Below, in pieces: positions 1 to 7,177 of a stretch of 13,844 bases of DNA (its first letter is position 1; the number at the start of each line of letters is the position of its first letter). A model generated the notes under the pieces. The model did no database searches and was not told where the DNA came from. It was given only the letters and a program-made list of their open reading frames with translations. This stretch comes from Lysobacterales bacterium (GTDB taxonomy: Bacteria > Pseudomonadota > Gammaproteobacteria > Xanthomonadales > SZUA-36). The position numbers were made by a program, and so were the translations under genes. Location: the NCBI GenBank assembly GCA_013213875.1, contig JABSSV010000010.1, positions 1 to 13,844 on the forward strand, read 5' to 3'.

Positions 1-166
1 CTGGGATACCACCGTCAACCCCGAAACCCGTCGTTTACTGCAGGTTTCCATCGAAGATGCGGTGGCTGCAGACGAAATCTTCTCTACCTTGATGGGTGAC
101 GAGGTTGAGCCGCGCCGTGACTTTATTGAGAGCAACGCCCTGGAAGCTTCAAATATCGACGTTTGA
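1..166 (+). CDS. gyrB: DNA gyrase subunit B, C-terminal end (partial)
   Basis: Only the last 54 codons are present, read from base 2, with the start outside the window. The residues WDTTVNPETRRLLQV, then LMGDEVEPRRDFIE and the ending NALEASNIDV match the conserved tail of GyrB, the ATPase subunit of the type II topoisomerase that supercoils DNA together with GyrA. The tail belongs to the TOPRIM/C-terminal part that contacts GyrA and DNA. The TGA stop at 164-166 lies 4 bases before the stop of the convergent HAD-like gene, and no U-tract terminator is visible between them. In Pseudomonas and relatives gyrB follows dnaA-dnaN-recF, so the chromosomal origin may lie to the left; this is inference. 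Identity is very likely. Confidence 0.95.
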   Translation, partial: WDTTVNPETRRLLQVSIEDAVAADEIFSTLMGDEVEPRRDFIESNALEASNIDV

Positions 167-170
167 GCAT

Positions 171-656
171 CTAGCGTTCGTGCATCGGTAGTGCTTTCAG
201 CGTCGTGATCAATCGGTCTGTGTCCTTGGCGCCTTTCTTCATCCGGTAGGTGTTTATCCCCAGGCGTTGTGCGGTTTTTAAAAAGGCTCGGGAAGCACTG
301 ATTAGATGTGCGTTATCAGCATGCGCACCGTAGCGACCTAAAATATCGGTTAGCGCACCCAGGCGATTACGGTCCTGAGTAAGCATGGAACGGGGCACGT
401 AGTAAAAGCCATCAAGTTCACCCCCCTCCTGCTCGAGCCTCTGTTGCAGTCGACTCTGTGCTACCAGAACGTTGTCGTCACTACTGCGGGTGGGAAACCA
501 TTGGTCCGGTTCTGACTCGGTCAGCAGTAAGCGCATACCTGACCTTGTGAGCTTGGCCAGTGCTCGATAGGCCTCGTCAATTCTGGGCGCATGCTCCGCA
601 TCTGCGAGGACGCGCGCGCTGATGATAAGAAGCGGATGAAAGACCTCCAAGGTCAA
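171..656 (-). CDS. GmhB-like HAD-fold protein lacking catalytic residues (putative pseudoenzyme)
   Basis: The gene lies where gmhB (D-glycero-D-manno-heptose 1,7-bisphosphate 7-phosphatase) sits next to glyS in Pseudomonas. The 161-residue product keeps the GmhB outline: an N-terminal strand (residues 9-17), a second strand ending in a threonine (43-46), the segment GGELDGFYYVP (78-88) and a C-terminal half ending in a KKG stretch (140-142). The active-site motifs are gone. The DxD nucleophile loop reads LLIISARVL, the expected threonine-asparagine pair is TE, the zinc-binding Cys/His cluster and its lysine are absent, and the GDS-D motif reads ISASRAF. Phosphatase activity is therefore unlikely. 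The frame is open throughout, which argues against a dead gene. The longest start is a TTG at 656-654 that overlaps the glyS stop. A second TTG at 650-648 has a better-placed ribosome binding site. The role is unknown. Confidence 0.75.
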   Translation of the reverse strand: MTLEVFHPLLIISARVLADAEHAPRIDEAYRALAKLTRSGMRLLLTESEPDQWFPTRSSDDNVLVAQSRLQQRLEQEGGELDGFYYVPRSMLTQDRNRLGALTDILGRYGAHADNAHLISASRAFLKTAQRLGINTYRMKKGAKDTDRLITTLKALPMHER

Positions 657-2734
657 TCCGCCTGTGCGAAATCAGCCACACGATCAAACAGCGCTTTCAG
701 TTGCTTCAGCATGGCAAGACGATTGCCCCGGACGGCCGGGTCTTCGTCCAGCACCATGACACTGTCAAAGAAGGCATCAACCGGCACGCGCAAGGTTGAA
801 AGCGTTGCCAGGGCTGTTTCATAGTTCCGTTCCTCGTACAACGGCTCTACCAGCGCGGTGGCTTCAATGAGTGCGCGATAAAGATCCCTTTCTTCGTCTA
901 AAACCAATCGATCTGTGTCTATCTTCTCGGAAACGACCGAACCTTGCTTCTTAAGTATATTGCCGATGCGTTTGTTGGCCGCGACCAGCGACGCGCTCTC
1001 ATCCTGACCCATAAAGGATTTCAGGGCCAAGAGGCGGGCTCGCAGGTCTGGCAAGCTTCCCAGCGGTGCAGCCAGCACAGCCTCTATCTGACGCGTGCTC
1101 GCACCTGTGTCCCGAAGGTGGCTGCGTAATCTTTCATAAATGAATTGCTCAAGGGCGACACGAAGCTCTCCGCTGAGTGCTTGTTGCTGGACCAGGCCTT
1201 CTTCTGCGAGCGTCAGTACATCCTTGAGCGCCAGCGACAAGCCGCCTTCCTCCAAAAGCCGGACTACCGCTAGTGCCGCACGACGCAACGCAAAAGGGTC
1301 CTTGTTACCGCTGGGCTTAAGACCGGCAGCAAAAATGCCGGTCAGGGTATCGAGGCGGTCGGCCAGTGCGGTAATGCGCCCCAGCTCGCTTGCGGGCAAG
1401 TGGTCCCCGGCAAAGCGCGGTGCGTAGTGTTCGCTAATGGCATCTGCCACCGCGTCGGGTTCACCCGCATGGCGAGCGTAATAGCCACCCATAATACCCT
1501 GCAGGTCTGGAAACTCACCGACCATCAGGCTCACCAGATCGGCTTTCGCCAGGCGGCCAGCACGACCGGCCGCATTGACGTCCGCCCCCATAAGTTCGGC
1601 TATCTTCTTTGATAAAGACTCTATTCGTCTGGTTTTGTCACCAACAGAACCGAGTTTCTCTTGAAAAACAATTTTGTCAAGGGCAGGCAACCAGGCCTCC
1701 AGCGGTTGTTTAAGATCCTGCTCCCAGAAAAACTGCGCATCTGCCAGTCGCGGCCTGATAACGCGCTGAAACCCCGTGGTCATGGCGTCCACATCCTGGC
1801 TTTCAATATTGGCAATGACCACGAAATCCGGAGTCAGAGTGTCGTCCAGAGCAAGGATGGGAAAGAACTTCTGGTGGGACTCCATGCTTTGAATGAGGGC
1901 TTCCTGGGGTACGGCCAAAAAAGCCTCACCAAAACTGCAGCGCACGGCCACGGGCCACTCAACCAGATTGTTGACTTCCTTCAGCAGGGCGTCGGTAATG
2001 CGGGTAGCACCGCCGATTTCCTCACCGCTGGCCGGGGCGATAGCGTGTATGTGCTCCCGCCGGCGCTCGTGATCGGCGATCACAAAGGCGCGTTCCAGTG
2101 TTGCCAGATAATCGTCTGCGCTGGCAACCCGATGCGGGCCGGGCGCGTGAATACGATGACCGGCTGTGGTGTCGCTGGCCTGACAGCCATAAAGCTCACC
2201 GTTTATGACCTGGTCACCATGCAGCACCAGCAGCCAGTGCACTGGCCGAACAAACTCAAAATCGTGATCGGACCAACGCATGGGTTTGGGTACGGGCAGC
2301 TGCCGCAGTGCGTCACCGAGTAAATCAAACAGCAGCTTGCACAGTGGCTTGCCGGGAATGTCGAGTTGGCAGGCCAGCCATTCACCTTTGTCGGTTTTGA
2401 TCCGATCCAGCGCTTCTACTTCCAGACCCACGGATTTGGCAAAACCCAAAGCCGCAGGCGTGGCCTTACCGCTGTCATCGAAGGCGGCCTTGACCGCCGG
2501 TCCTTTGCGCTCCAGTACACGGTCCGCCTGGCGGTCTGTAACGGCGGCCAAACTCAGGGCCATGCGCCGTGGCGTGTAGTAGAAATGGCTGGCCTCGCGA
2601 TCAAAGCCAATGCCAAGGTCGGAGAGGCCTTTGCAGGTCTGCTCAAAGAAGCTTTCGGTCATTTTGGCCAGGGCTTTGGGGGGTAGCTCTTCGCAGCCTA
2701 CTTCCACCAGCAGGGTGTGATTTTGACTAGTCAT
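653..2734 (-). CDS. glyS: Glycine--tRNA ligase, beta subunit
   Basis: The 693-residue product is the beta chain of the bacterial alpha2-beta2 glycyl-tRNA synthetase, which charges tRNA-Gly with glycine in the cytosol; the beta chain carries most of the tRNA recognition. The N-terminus LLVEVGCEELPPKAL, the central MESHQKFFPIL and GDKTRRIESL segments and a C-terminal anticodon-binding (DALR-like) region are typical, and the length is close to the E. coli protein (689). I chose the ATG at 2734-2732 because GGAGG lies 9 bases upstream and the family begins there. A longer open frame reaches 2815 but would only add residues encoded inside glyQ. The start overlaps the glyQ stop by 8 bases, and the end overlaps the next gene, so glyQ, glyS and the HAD-like gene form one transcription unit. 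Confidence 0.96.
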   Translation of the reverse strand: MTSQNHTLLVEVGCEELPPKALAKMTESFFEQTCKGLSDLGIGFDREASHFYYTPRRMALSLAAVTDRQADRVLERKGPAVKAAFDDSGKATPAALGFAKSVGLEVEALDRIKTDKGEWLACQLDIPGKPLCKLLFDLLGDALRQLPVPKPMRWSDHDFEFVRPVHWLLVLHGDQVINGELYGCQASDTTAGHRIHAPGPHRVASADDYLATLERAFVIADHERRREHIHAIAPASGEEIGGATRITDALLKEVNNLVEWPVAVRCSFGEAFLAVPQEALIQSMESHQKFFPILALDDTLTPDFVVIANIESQDVDAMTTGFQRVIRPRLADAQFFWEQDLKQPLEAWLPALDKIVFQEKLGSVGDKTRRIESLSKKIAELMGADVNAAGRAGRLAKADLVSLMVGEFPDLQGIMGGYYARHAGEPDAVADAISEHYAPRFAGDHLPASELGRITALADRLDTLTGIFAAGLKPSGNKDPFALRRAALAVVRLLEEGGLSLALKDVLTLAEEGLVQQQALSGELRVALEQFIYERLRSHLRDTGASTRQIEAVLAAPLGSLPDLRARLLALKSFMGQDESASLVAANKRIGNILKKQGSVVSEKIDTDRLVLDEERDLYRALIEATALVEPLYEERNYETALATLSTLRVPVDAFFDSVMVLDEDPAVRGNRLAMLKQLKALFDRVADFAQAD
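657..663 (-). promoter_or_regulatory. Ribosome binding site favouring the second TTG start of the HAD-like gene
   Basis: On the minus strand the sequence AGGCGGA ends immediately before the TTG at 656-654, which is too close to serve it. It lies 6 bases before the in-frame TTG at 650-648, a normal spacing. This favours a protein two residues shorter than the longest reading. The site lies inside the last codons of glyS, so translation of the two genes is probably coupled. Confidence 0.45.
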
Positions 2735-3620
2735 GGGGCACCCCCTCCAAAGCCGGGAATCCCAGCGTTTCGCGACTGGCGTAATAAGCCTCGGCAACGC
2801 GTCGCGCCACATCACGTACGCGCAGAATAAACCGCTGCCGTTCCGTCACTGAAATGGCTTTCCTCGCGTCAAGAAGGTTAAAAGTATGCGAGGCCTTGAG
2901 CACCTGCTCATAAGCCGGAAGGGGCAGTCCCAGCTCTACCAATCGTTGGGCCTCCGCTTCACAGCTGTCGAACCAGGCGAACAAACGCGCAATGTCGGCC
3001 TCCTCGAAGTTGTAGCGGGACTGCTCCACTTCGTTCTGGTGAAAGACCTCTCCGTAGGTCACGGTCCGGCCACCCGACTCGCTCCAGACCAGATCAAAAA
3101 CGTTATCAACGCCCTGCAGGTACATGGCCAGCCGCTCGGAGCCGTAGGTGATTTCTCCCATCACCGGTTTGCAGGCAAGCCCCCCGACCTGCTGGAAGTA
3201 GGTGAACTGGGTCACCTCCATGCCGTTAAGCCAAACCTCCCAGCCCAGACCCCAGGCGCCCAGGGTGGGTGATTCCCAGTTATCTTCCACAAAGCGGATG
3301 TCGTGTACTGAAGGGTCAATGCCAATCGCCTTCAGGGAGCCGAGGTAACGCTCCTGTATATCATCCGGAGACGGCTTCATCACGACCTGGATCTGATAGT
3401 AGTGCTGCAGACGGTTGGGATTTTCACCGTAACGGCCATCGGTGGGGCGGCGGGAGGGCTGCACGTACACCGAGCGCCAGGGCTCCGGGCCGATGGCACG
3501 CAGGAAAGTTGCGGGATGGAAGGTCCCGGCACCCACCTCAAGATCAAGAGGCTGTACCTGAACGCAGCCTTGCTCGGCCCAGTAGGCCTGCAGGCGATTA
3601 ATGAAGTCCTGGAAGGTCAT
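2727..3620 (-). CDS. glyQ: Glycine--tRNA ligase, alpha subunit
   Basis: The product (297 residues from the ATG at 3620-3618) is the catalytic alpha chain of glycyl-tRNA synthetase, which activates glycine with ATP and works with GlyS. Conserved class II blocks are plain: PLDLEVGAGTFHPATFLRAIGP near the N-terminus, then YVQPSRRPTDGRYGENPNRL, DIRFVEDNWESPTLGAWGLG, NGMEVTQFTYFQQVGG and the C-terminal FNLLDARKAISVTERQRFIL. An in-frame GTG at 3635-3633 would add five residues. I prefer the ATG because the promoter found upstream would leave the GTG with almost no leader. Neither start has a strong ribosome binding site. The gene ends 8 bases inside glyS. Function is close to certain; the start is not. 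Confidence 0.95.
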   Translation of the reverse strand: MTFQDFINRLQAYWAEQGCVQVQPLDLEVGAGTFHPATFLRAIGPEPWRSVYVQPSRRPTDGRYGENPNRLQHYYQIQVVMKPSPDDIQERYLGSLKAIGIDPSVHDIRFVEDNWESPTLGAWGLGWEVWLNGMEVTQFTYFQQVGGLACKPVMGEITYGSERLAMYLQGVDNVFDLVWSESGGRTVTYGEVFHQNEVEQSRYNFEEADIARLFAWFDSCEAEAQRLVELGLPLPAYEQVLKASHTFNLLDARKAISVTERQRFILRVRDVARRVAEAYYASRETLGFPALEGVPHD

Positions 3621-3650
3621 GAAACGGTCTTGCACGCTGAATAATCGCTA

Positions 3651-3680
3651 ATTATACGCGCCGAAAGCCCCGAGGCTGAA
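3651..3680 (-). promoter_or_regulatory. Sigma-70 type promoter for glyQ-glyS
   Basis: On the minus strand a perfect TATAAT occupies 3656-3651. A weak -35 candidate, TTCAGC, lies at 3680-3675, separated from it by 18 bases. Transcription would start around 3644, about 24 bases before the preferred glyQ ATG. The site lies in the gap between nfeD and glyQ, so the glyQS unit can be transcribed independently of qmcA-nfeD. The -10 box is strong evidence; the -35 assignment is tentative. Confidence 0.6.
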
Positions 3681-3714
3681 GCCCGTTGCGACCTGACCCA
3701 GGGTCCTGCGGCGC

Positions 3715-4161
3715 CTAGGAGGCCCGCACCACCAGTACGACGCCATCAAGATCGGTGACCACCACACGGGTACCGGCAGCCAGATCCGGACCTTTGACGC
3801 GCCAGATCGAGTCGTCCACCTCTACTTTGCCCACGCCATTTTCGATCGGTGCATGCAGCGTGAACTCCCGGCCGATGTACTGACGACCGCGGCGATTAAG
3901 ATGTGGCTGGTCGCTCGTGGGTACCGACACTTCCCGGTAGCGACGCCAGGCCACGACGGCGACCACGCTGAGCACGGCGAACAGAACCAGTTGGGTCTGT
4001 AAGGGGATATCGGGAAAAACCAGCATGATCAGTCCCGTGGCTGCGGCCGCGATGCCCAGCCACAGAAAGAAAAAGACCGGCAACAACAGCTCACTGATGA
4101 GCAACAGACCTGCGAGAATCCACCAGTGCCAGAACGCGATGTTATTGATCCACTCACCCAT
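3715..4161 (-). CDS. NfeD-family membrane protein (YbbJ-like), partner of QmcA
   Basis: This 148-residue protein has two to three hydrophobic segments within residues 10-70 (around ILAGLLLISELLLPVFFFLW and LVLFAVLSVVAVVAW). A soluble C-terminal domain (about 85-147) contains YIGREFTLHAPIENGVGKV and DSIWRVKGPDLAAGTRVVV, the pattern of the OB-fold domain of the short NfeD proteins. NfeD proteins are encoded beside SPFH/stomatin proteins and are thought to act with them in the membrane; E. coli ybbJ is paired with qmcA in this way. Here the ATG at 4161-4159 lies 11 bases after the qmcA stop, with TGAGGC about 8 bases upstream, so the two are probably one operon. The precise cellular function of this family is not established. 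Confidence 0.88.
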   Translation of the reverse strand: MGEWINNIAFWHWWILAGLLLISELLLPVFFFLWLGIAAAATGLIMLVFPDIPLQTQLVLFAVLSVVAVVAWRRYREVSVPTSDQPHLNRRGRQYIGREFTLHAPIENGVGKVEVDDSIWRVKGPDLAAGTRVVVTDLDGVVLVVRAS

Positions 4162-4172
4162 GTCCGATTGCC

Positions 4173-5099
4173 TCAGGCCTTGTCTTGTTGATCGCTGGCG
4201 GCTTTGGCCAGCTCTGTAATGCCTGCAAGGCTGCCCAGGATGCCGGTGGTTTCCATAGGCAGCAACAGGGTTTTCTGGTTGGGCGCCATAGCAAACGCCT
4301 TGAGGGCTTTGACATAATCCTGGGCGACAAAGTAATTGATTGCCTGCAGGTCGCCGGCTCCAATCGCCTCGGATACCATCTGCGTGGCGCGTGCTTCCGC
4401 CTCCGCCAGCCGCTCCCGCGCTTCTGCGTCACGGAACGCGGCTTCCTTACGACCCTCAGCGTCCAGAACGGCGGACTGCTTCTCACCCTCGGCGCGCAGG
4501 ATTTCTGACTGTCGCGTGCCTTCCGCTTCCAGAATGGTTGCGCGCTTTTCACGCTCGGCTTTCATCTGACGCGCCATGGCATCCACCAGGTCCTTGGGCG
4601 GGCTGATGTCCTTGATTTCGATGCGGGTAACCTTGATGCCCCAGGGCGTGGTGGCTTCATCCACCACCGACAGCAGGCGGGCATTAATGTCATCACGCTT
4701 GCTCAGGGATTCATCAAGATCCATGGACCCCAGCACGGTACGAATGTTGGTCATGGTCAGGTTGAGAACCGCATGTTCCAGGCGGTAGACCTCATAGGCG
4801 GCCTTGGCGGCATCCAAAACCTGAAAAAACACCACGCCATCCACGGTCATCACCGCATTGTCCTTGGAAATCACCTCCTGCGAGGGAACGTCAAGTACGC
4901 GTTCCATCATGTTCACTCGATGGCCCACGCGATTAACAAATGGAAAGATCAGGTGAAAGCCAGGCGGAAAGGTCGCGCGGTACTTACCAAATCGCTCGAT
5001 GGTATATTCATAGCCCTGACGCACGATGATGACCGCTTTTTTGAGCACCACAAACGCCAGAAAGACCACAATCACGGCCCAAAGCAACCCACCTTCCAT
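4173..5099 (-). CDS. qmcA: SPFH/stomatin-like protein of the QmcA (paraslipin) family
   Basis: The 308-residue product has one N-terminal membrane segment (about residues 5-24), then a prohibitin-homology (SPFH) domain beginning IVRQGYEYTIERFGKYRATF and containing RVLDVPSQEVISKDNA and PWGIKVTRIEIKDISPP. An Ala/Glu-rich coiled coil follows (about 190-245), with repeated EGxxQSxxLxAEG units, and a hydrophobic C-terminal tail. Length and order match E. coli QmcA (305 residues), a membrane protein linked to the FtsH/HtpX quality-control network. SPFH proteins form large ring-shaped assemblies in the membrane. The ATG at 5099-5097 has GAGGTG about 7 bases upstream. The gene is transcribed away from cmoA and is followed directly by nfeD. 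The family call is firm; the gene symbol is by resemblance. Confidence 0.9.
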   Translation of the reverse strand: MEGGLLWAVIVVFLAFVVLKKAVIIVRQGYEYTIERFGKYRATFPPGFHLIFPFVNRVGHRVNMMERVLDVPSQEVISKDNAVMTVDGVVFFQVLDAAKAAYEVYRLEHAVLNLTMTNIRTVLGSMDLDESLSKRDDINARLLSVVDEATTPWGIKVTRIEIKDISPPKDLVDAMARQMKAEREKRATILEAEGTRQSEILRAEGEKQSAVLDAEGRKEAAFRDAEARERLAEAEARATQMVSEAIGAGDLQAINYFVAQDYVKALKAFAMAPNQKTLLLPMETTGILGSLAGITELAKAASDQQDKA

Positions 5100-5130
5100 A
5101 CAGCACCTCGTATTTTACTTATCCGTTTAG

Positions 5131-5145
5131 CGGCCTCGGGGGCCG
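5131..5145. repeat. Short inverted repeat in the qmcA/cmoA divergent gap
   Basis: CGGCC and GGCCG flank a 5-base centre, about 30 bases upstream of the qmcA start, in the 179-base gap between the divergent qmcA and cmoA genes. It could be an operator or a small hairpin, or chance in GC-rich DNA. No convincing promoter for cmoA was recognised in the gap; a weak -10-like TAAAAT lies on the qmcA side. Confidence 0.3.
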
Positions 5146-5278
5146 GCGGCTGGTCGGCTTGTGCCATACTCACCGGCATGATGCCCCAGCCTGTTACAGC
5201 GCTAACCTTAGCAGAAGCGCTCGCAAAAGCGATGCGCCACAAGTCACATGTAAATCGGCCCCGGTTGGAGCTCCTAGC

Positions 5279-6025
5279 ATGAGTCGGCGTGACGATCTGT
5301 ACCGACACCAGACCGCCAGCGCCGGCTCGTTTCGCTTTGATGAGCAGGTGGTTGAAGTATTTCCGGACATGATTGATCGCTCCGTGCCGGGCTATGCGCT
5401 GCTGGTACCCATGATTGGCCAGCTTTCAAAGCGCTTTGTGCAGCCCCAAAGTGTCGTGCATGACCTCGGCTGTTCTCTGGGGGCGGTGAGTCTCTCGGTG
5501 CATCAGGCGCTGCTGGCTGATCAGCCGCCGGCCGGTGTGCGCATCGTGGCAACGGATAACTCCCCCGCCATGGTTAAAGGCCTGCAACAGGCCCTTGAGG
5601 GCCTGGATCAGAGCGCAATCTCCGTGGAAGCCCGCTGTGCCGATTTACGGGACAGCGATTTTCAGAATTGCTCATTTGCGATCCTCAATTTCACCCTGCA
5701 ATTTCTGGAGCTGGACGCCCGGGATGAGCTCTTGCAGCGCCTCTGTGCGGGTCTAAGACCCGGAGGGGCGCTGGTGCTGGCAGAAAAAATCAATTTTGAT
5801 GATCCTGCTGAGCAGGAACGACTGACCCATTGGCATCACGACTACAAGCGGCTACAAGGCTATTCAGAGCTTGAGATCGCACGCAAACGCAATGCGCTGG
5901 AGGCGGTGTTGATTACGGAAACGGAAGCCCGGCATCGTGCCCGCTTGCAGGCCGCGGGTTTTGCTCAGGTGACCCGCTGGTTCCAGTGCTTCGGCTTCTG
6001 CGCCTGGGTGGCGGAAAAAGCATGA
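5279..6025 (+). CDS. cmoA: Carboxy-S-adenosyl-L-methionine synthase
   Basis: CmoA converts S-adenosylmethionine and prephenate into carboxy-SAM, the donor that CmoB uses to complete 5-carboxymethoxyuridine at position 34 of several tRNAs. The 248-residue product matches E. coli CmoA (247) along its length. It begins MSRRDDLYRH and continues with FDEQVVEVFPDMIDRSVPGY, the SAM-binding loop DLGCSLGA (62-69), TDNSPAMV, LNFTLQFLEL, the GYSELEIARKRNALE segment and the C-terminal WFQCFGFCAW. I chose the ATG at 5279-5281 because the family starts there and GGAG (5267-5270) lies 8 bases upstream; the open frame extends to 5159 without family similarity. The gene is followed by cmoB in the same frame after a single TGA. 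Confidence 0.96.
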   Translation: MSRRDDLYRHQTASAGSFRFDEQVVEVFPDMIDRSVPGYALLVPMIGQLSKRFVQPQSVVHDLGCSLGAVSLSVHQALLADQPPAGVRIVATDNSPAMVKGLQQALEGLDQSAISVEARCADLRDSDFQNCSFAILNFTLQFLELDARDELLQRLCAGLRPGGALVLAEKINFDDPAEQERLTHWHHDYKRLQGYSELEIARKRNALEAVLITETEARHRARLQAAGFAQVTRWFQCFGFCAWVAEKA

Positions 6026-6049
6026 GCAGGACAAAACCAGGCACCGGGC

Positions 6050-7024
6050 GTGATCTCTGAAACAACCGCATGGCCGAATCTGGCCTGCTGGGACGGATTA
6101 GAAAGCGACCTGGCAAATACCGCGGTGGATTCGGCGCCTCTGTTTCAAGCTTTGAGTGAGGCGCTGGTAACGCTCCAGCACGGCGACCTTCCCCGCTGGC
6201 AGCGTGCATTGGAGGCCCTGCCGCATGGGCTGCAAATTTGGGATGGCGCCCCTGCGGCGCCTTGCCTGGGCGCGCCGGCGCCGGACCCTACCGCATTGCG
6301 CGAAGCCCTCATGGGGCTCCACCCCTGGCGTAAAGGCCCTTTGCGGTTGGCTGGCGTTCATATCGATACGGAATGGCGCTCGGACATGAAGTGGTCGCGC
6401 CTGGAGCCGCATATCGACTGGGCGCAGCAGACGGTACTCGATGTGGGTTGTGGTAATGGCTATTTTGGCTGGCGCATGCTCGCTGCCGGTGCCCGCTGTG
6501 TGGTGGGGATCGATCCCACCACGCTGTTTCTCATGCAGTGGCTGGCGCAGCGCCATTTTTCCGGCCCGGCACCGAACTATGTGCTGCCGCTGCGGGATAC
6601 GGACTTGCCGGCCACCCTGACCGGTTTTGATCGGGTCTGCTCCCTGGGGGTCCTTTATCACCGGCGGGATCCGCTGGATCATCTCGGGCGATTACGTCGC
6701 TGCCTGCGCGAGGGTGGCGTGCTGGTGCTGGAGACGCTGGTGGTCGAGGGTGATGAAAGCCTGCATCCGCCGGGGCGCTACGCACGCATGCGTAATGTGC
6801 ACGAGGTGCCAAGCCTCGCACGGCTGAAGGCACAGCTGCATGCGGCCGGTTTTCAGACCATCCAGGTGGCCGATGTGACGTGGACCACCCGCGAAGAACA
6901 GCGGCGTACGGACTGGATGCAGTTTGAATCTCTGGACCAGTGTCTGGATCCGGAAAACCCGACCCAGACGGTCGAAGGCCACCCGGCGCCACTCCGAGCG
7001 CTGGTGCTTGCACAAGCCTCCTGA
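6050..7024 (+). CDS. cmoB: tRNA U34 carboxymethyltransferase
   Basis: CmoB transfers the carboxymethyl group from carboxy-SAM to 5-hydroxyuridine-34 of tRNA, giving cmo5U and widening wobble decoding. The 324-residue product (E. coli 323) shows LHPWRKGPLRLAGVHIDTEW, RSDMKW, the SAM motif LDVGCGNGYFGWRM (from about residue 130), GIDPTTLFLMQW, LGVLYHRRDPLDHL, LVLETLVVEGDE, RYARMRNVHEVPS and the terminal TVEGHPAPLRALVLA, all hallmarks of the family. The start is a GTG at 6050-6052 with only a weak AGG upstream. The ATG that overlaps the cmoA stop (6022) is in another frame and closes after 12 codons, so it cannot be the start. Translation is probably coupled to cmoA. The short N-terminus is the least certain part. 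Confidence 0.95.
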   Translation: MISETTAWPNLACWDGLESDLANTAVDSAPLFQALSEALVTLQHGDLPRWQRALEALPHGLQIWDGAPAAPCLGAPAPDPTALREALMGLHPWRKGPLRLAGVHIDTEWRSDMKWSRLEPHIDWAQQTVLDVGCGNGYFGWRMLAAGARCVVGIDPTTLFLMQWLAQRHFSGPAPNYVLPLRDTDLPATLTGFDRVCSLGVLYHRRDPLDHLGRLRRCLREGGVLVLETLVVEGDESLHPPGRYARMRNVHEVPSLARLKAQLHAAGFQTIQVADVTWTTREEQRRTDWMQFESLDQCLDPENPTQTVEGHPAPLRALVLAQAS

Positions 7025-7047
7025 GCAGAAAATCTGCCCGCTGCGGG
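7025..7047 (+). terminator. Two small hairpins after cmoB, possible weak terminator
   Basis: Directly after the cmoB stop come GCAGA-AAA-TCTGC (7025-7037) and an adjoining CCCGC-T-GCGGG (7037-7047). Neither is followed by a run of T, so this is not a classical intrinsic terminator. It may protect or end the cmoAB transcript. The rest of the 153-base gap before the ABC gene shows no clear promoter. Confidence 0.25.
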
Positions 7048-7177
7048 GAACCAATAGGCATCCTCTACTGTCGCATCACTCCACAGGGTTTTCACGGCCC
7101 AGCCGTTACCGTGCGCAGCAATTAGAAGGTCAATAGCGGCATGGGACCGCCAGACTGGGGGAGCAGAGCAGTTTCTG

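Noticed and set aside
171..656. Calling the HAD-like gene an active GmhB phosphatase or a frameshifted pseudogene
   Set aside because: The catalytic motifs are substituted rather than shifted, and the frame is continuous, so neither label fits what is seen.
1661..2323. A 220-codon plus-strand open frame
   Set aside because: It lies wholly antisense to glyS, which is strongly supported by family motifs. The translation shows no recognisable domain.
2735..2815. A 27-codon N-terminal extension of glyS
   Set aside because: It is encoded within glyQ and absent from the family; GGAGG is placed for the ATG at 2734.
5159..5278. A 40-codon N-terminal extension of cmoA
   Set aside because: The family starts at MSRRD, GGAG is well placed before 5279, and the extension has no similarity to CmoA.
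6022..6060. ATGA overlap at the cmoA stop as the cmoB start
   Set aside because: That ATG is in a different frame from cmoB and closes at TGA 6058-6060 after 12 codons.
6098..7061. Several long minus-strand frames opposite cmoB
   Set aside because: They are Arg/Pro-rich translations typical of antisense frames in GC-rich genes, while cmoB is certain on the plus strand.
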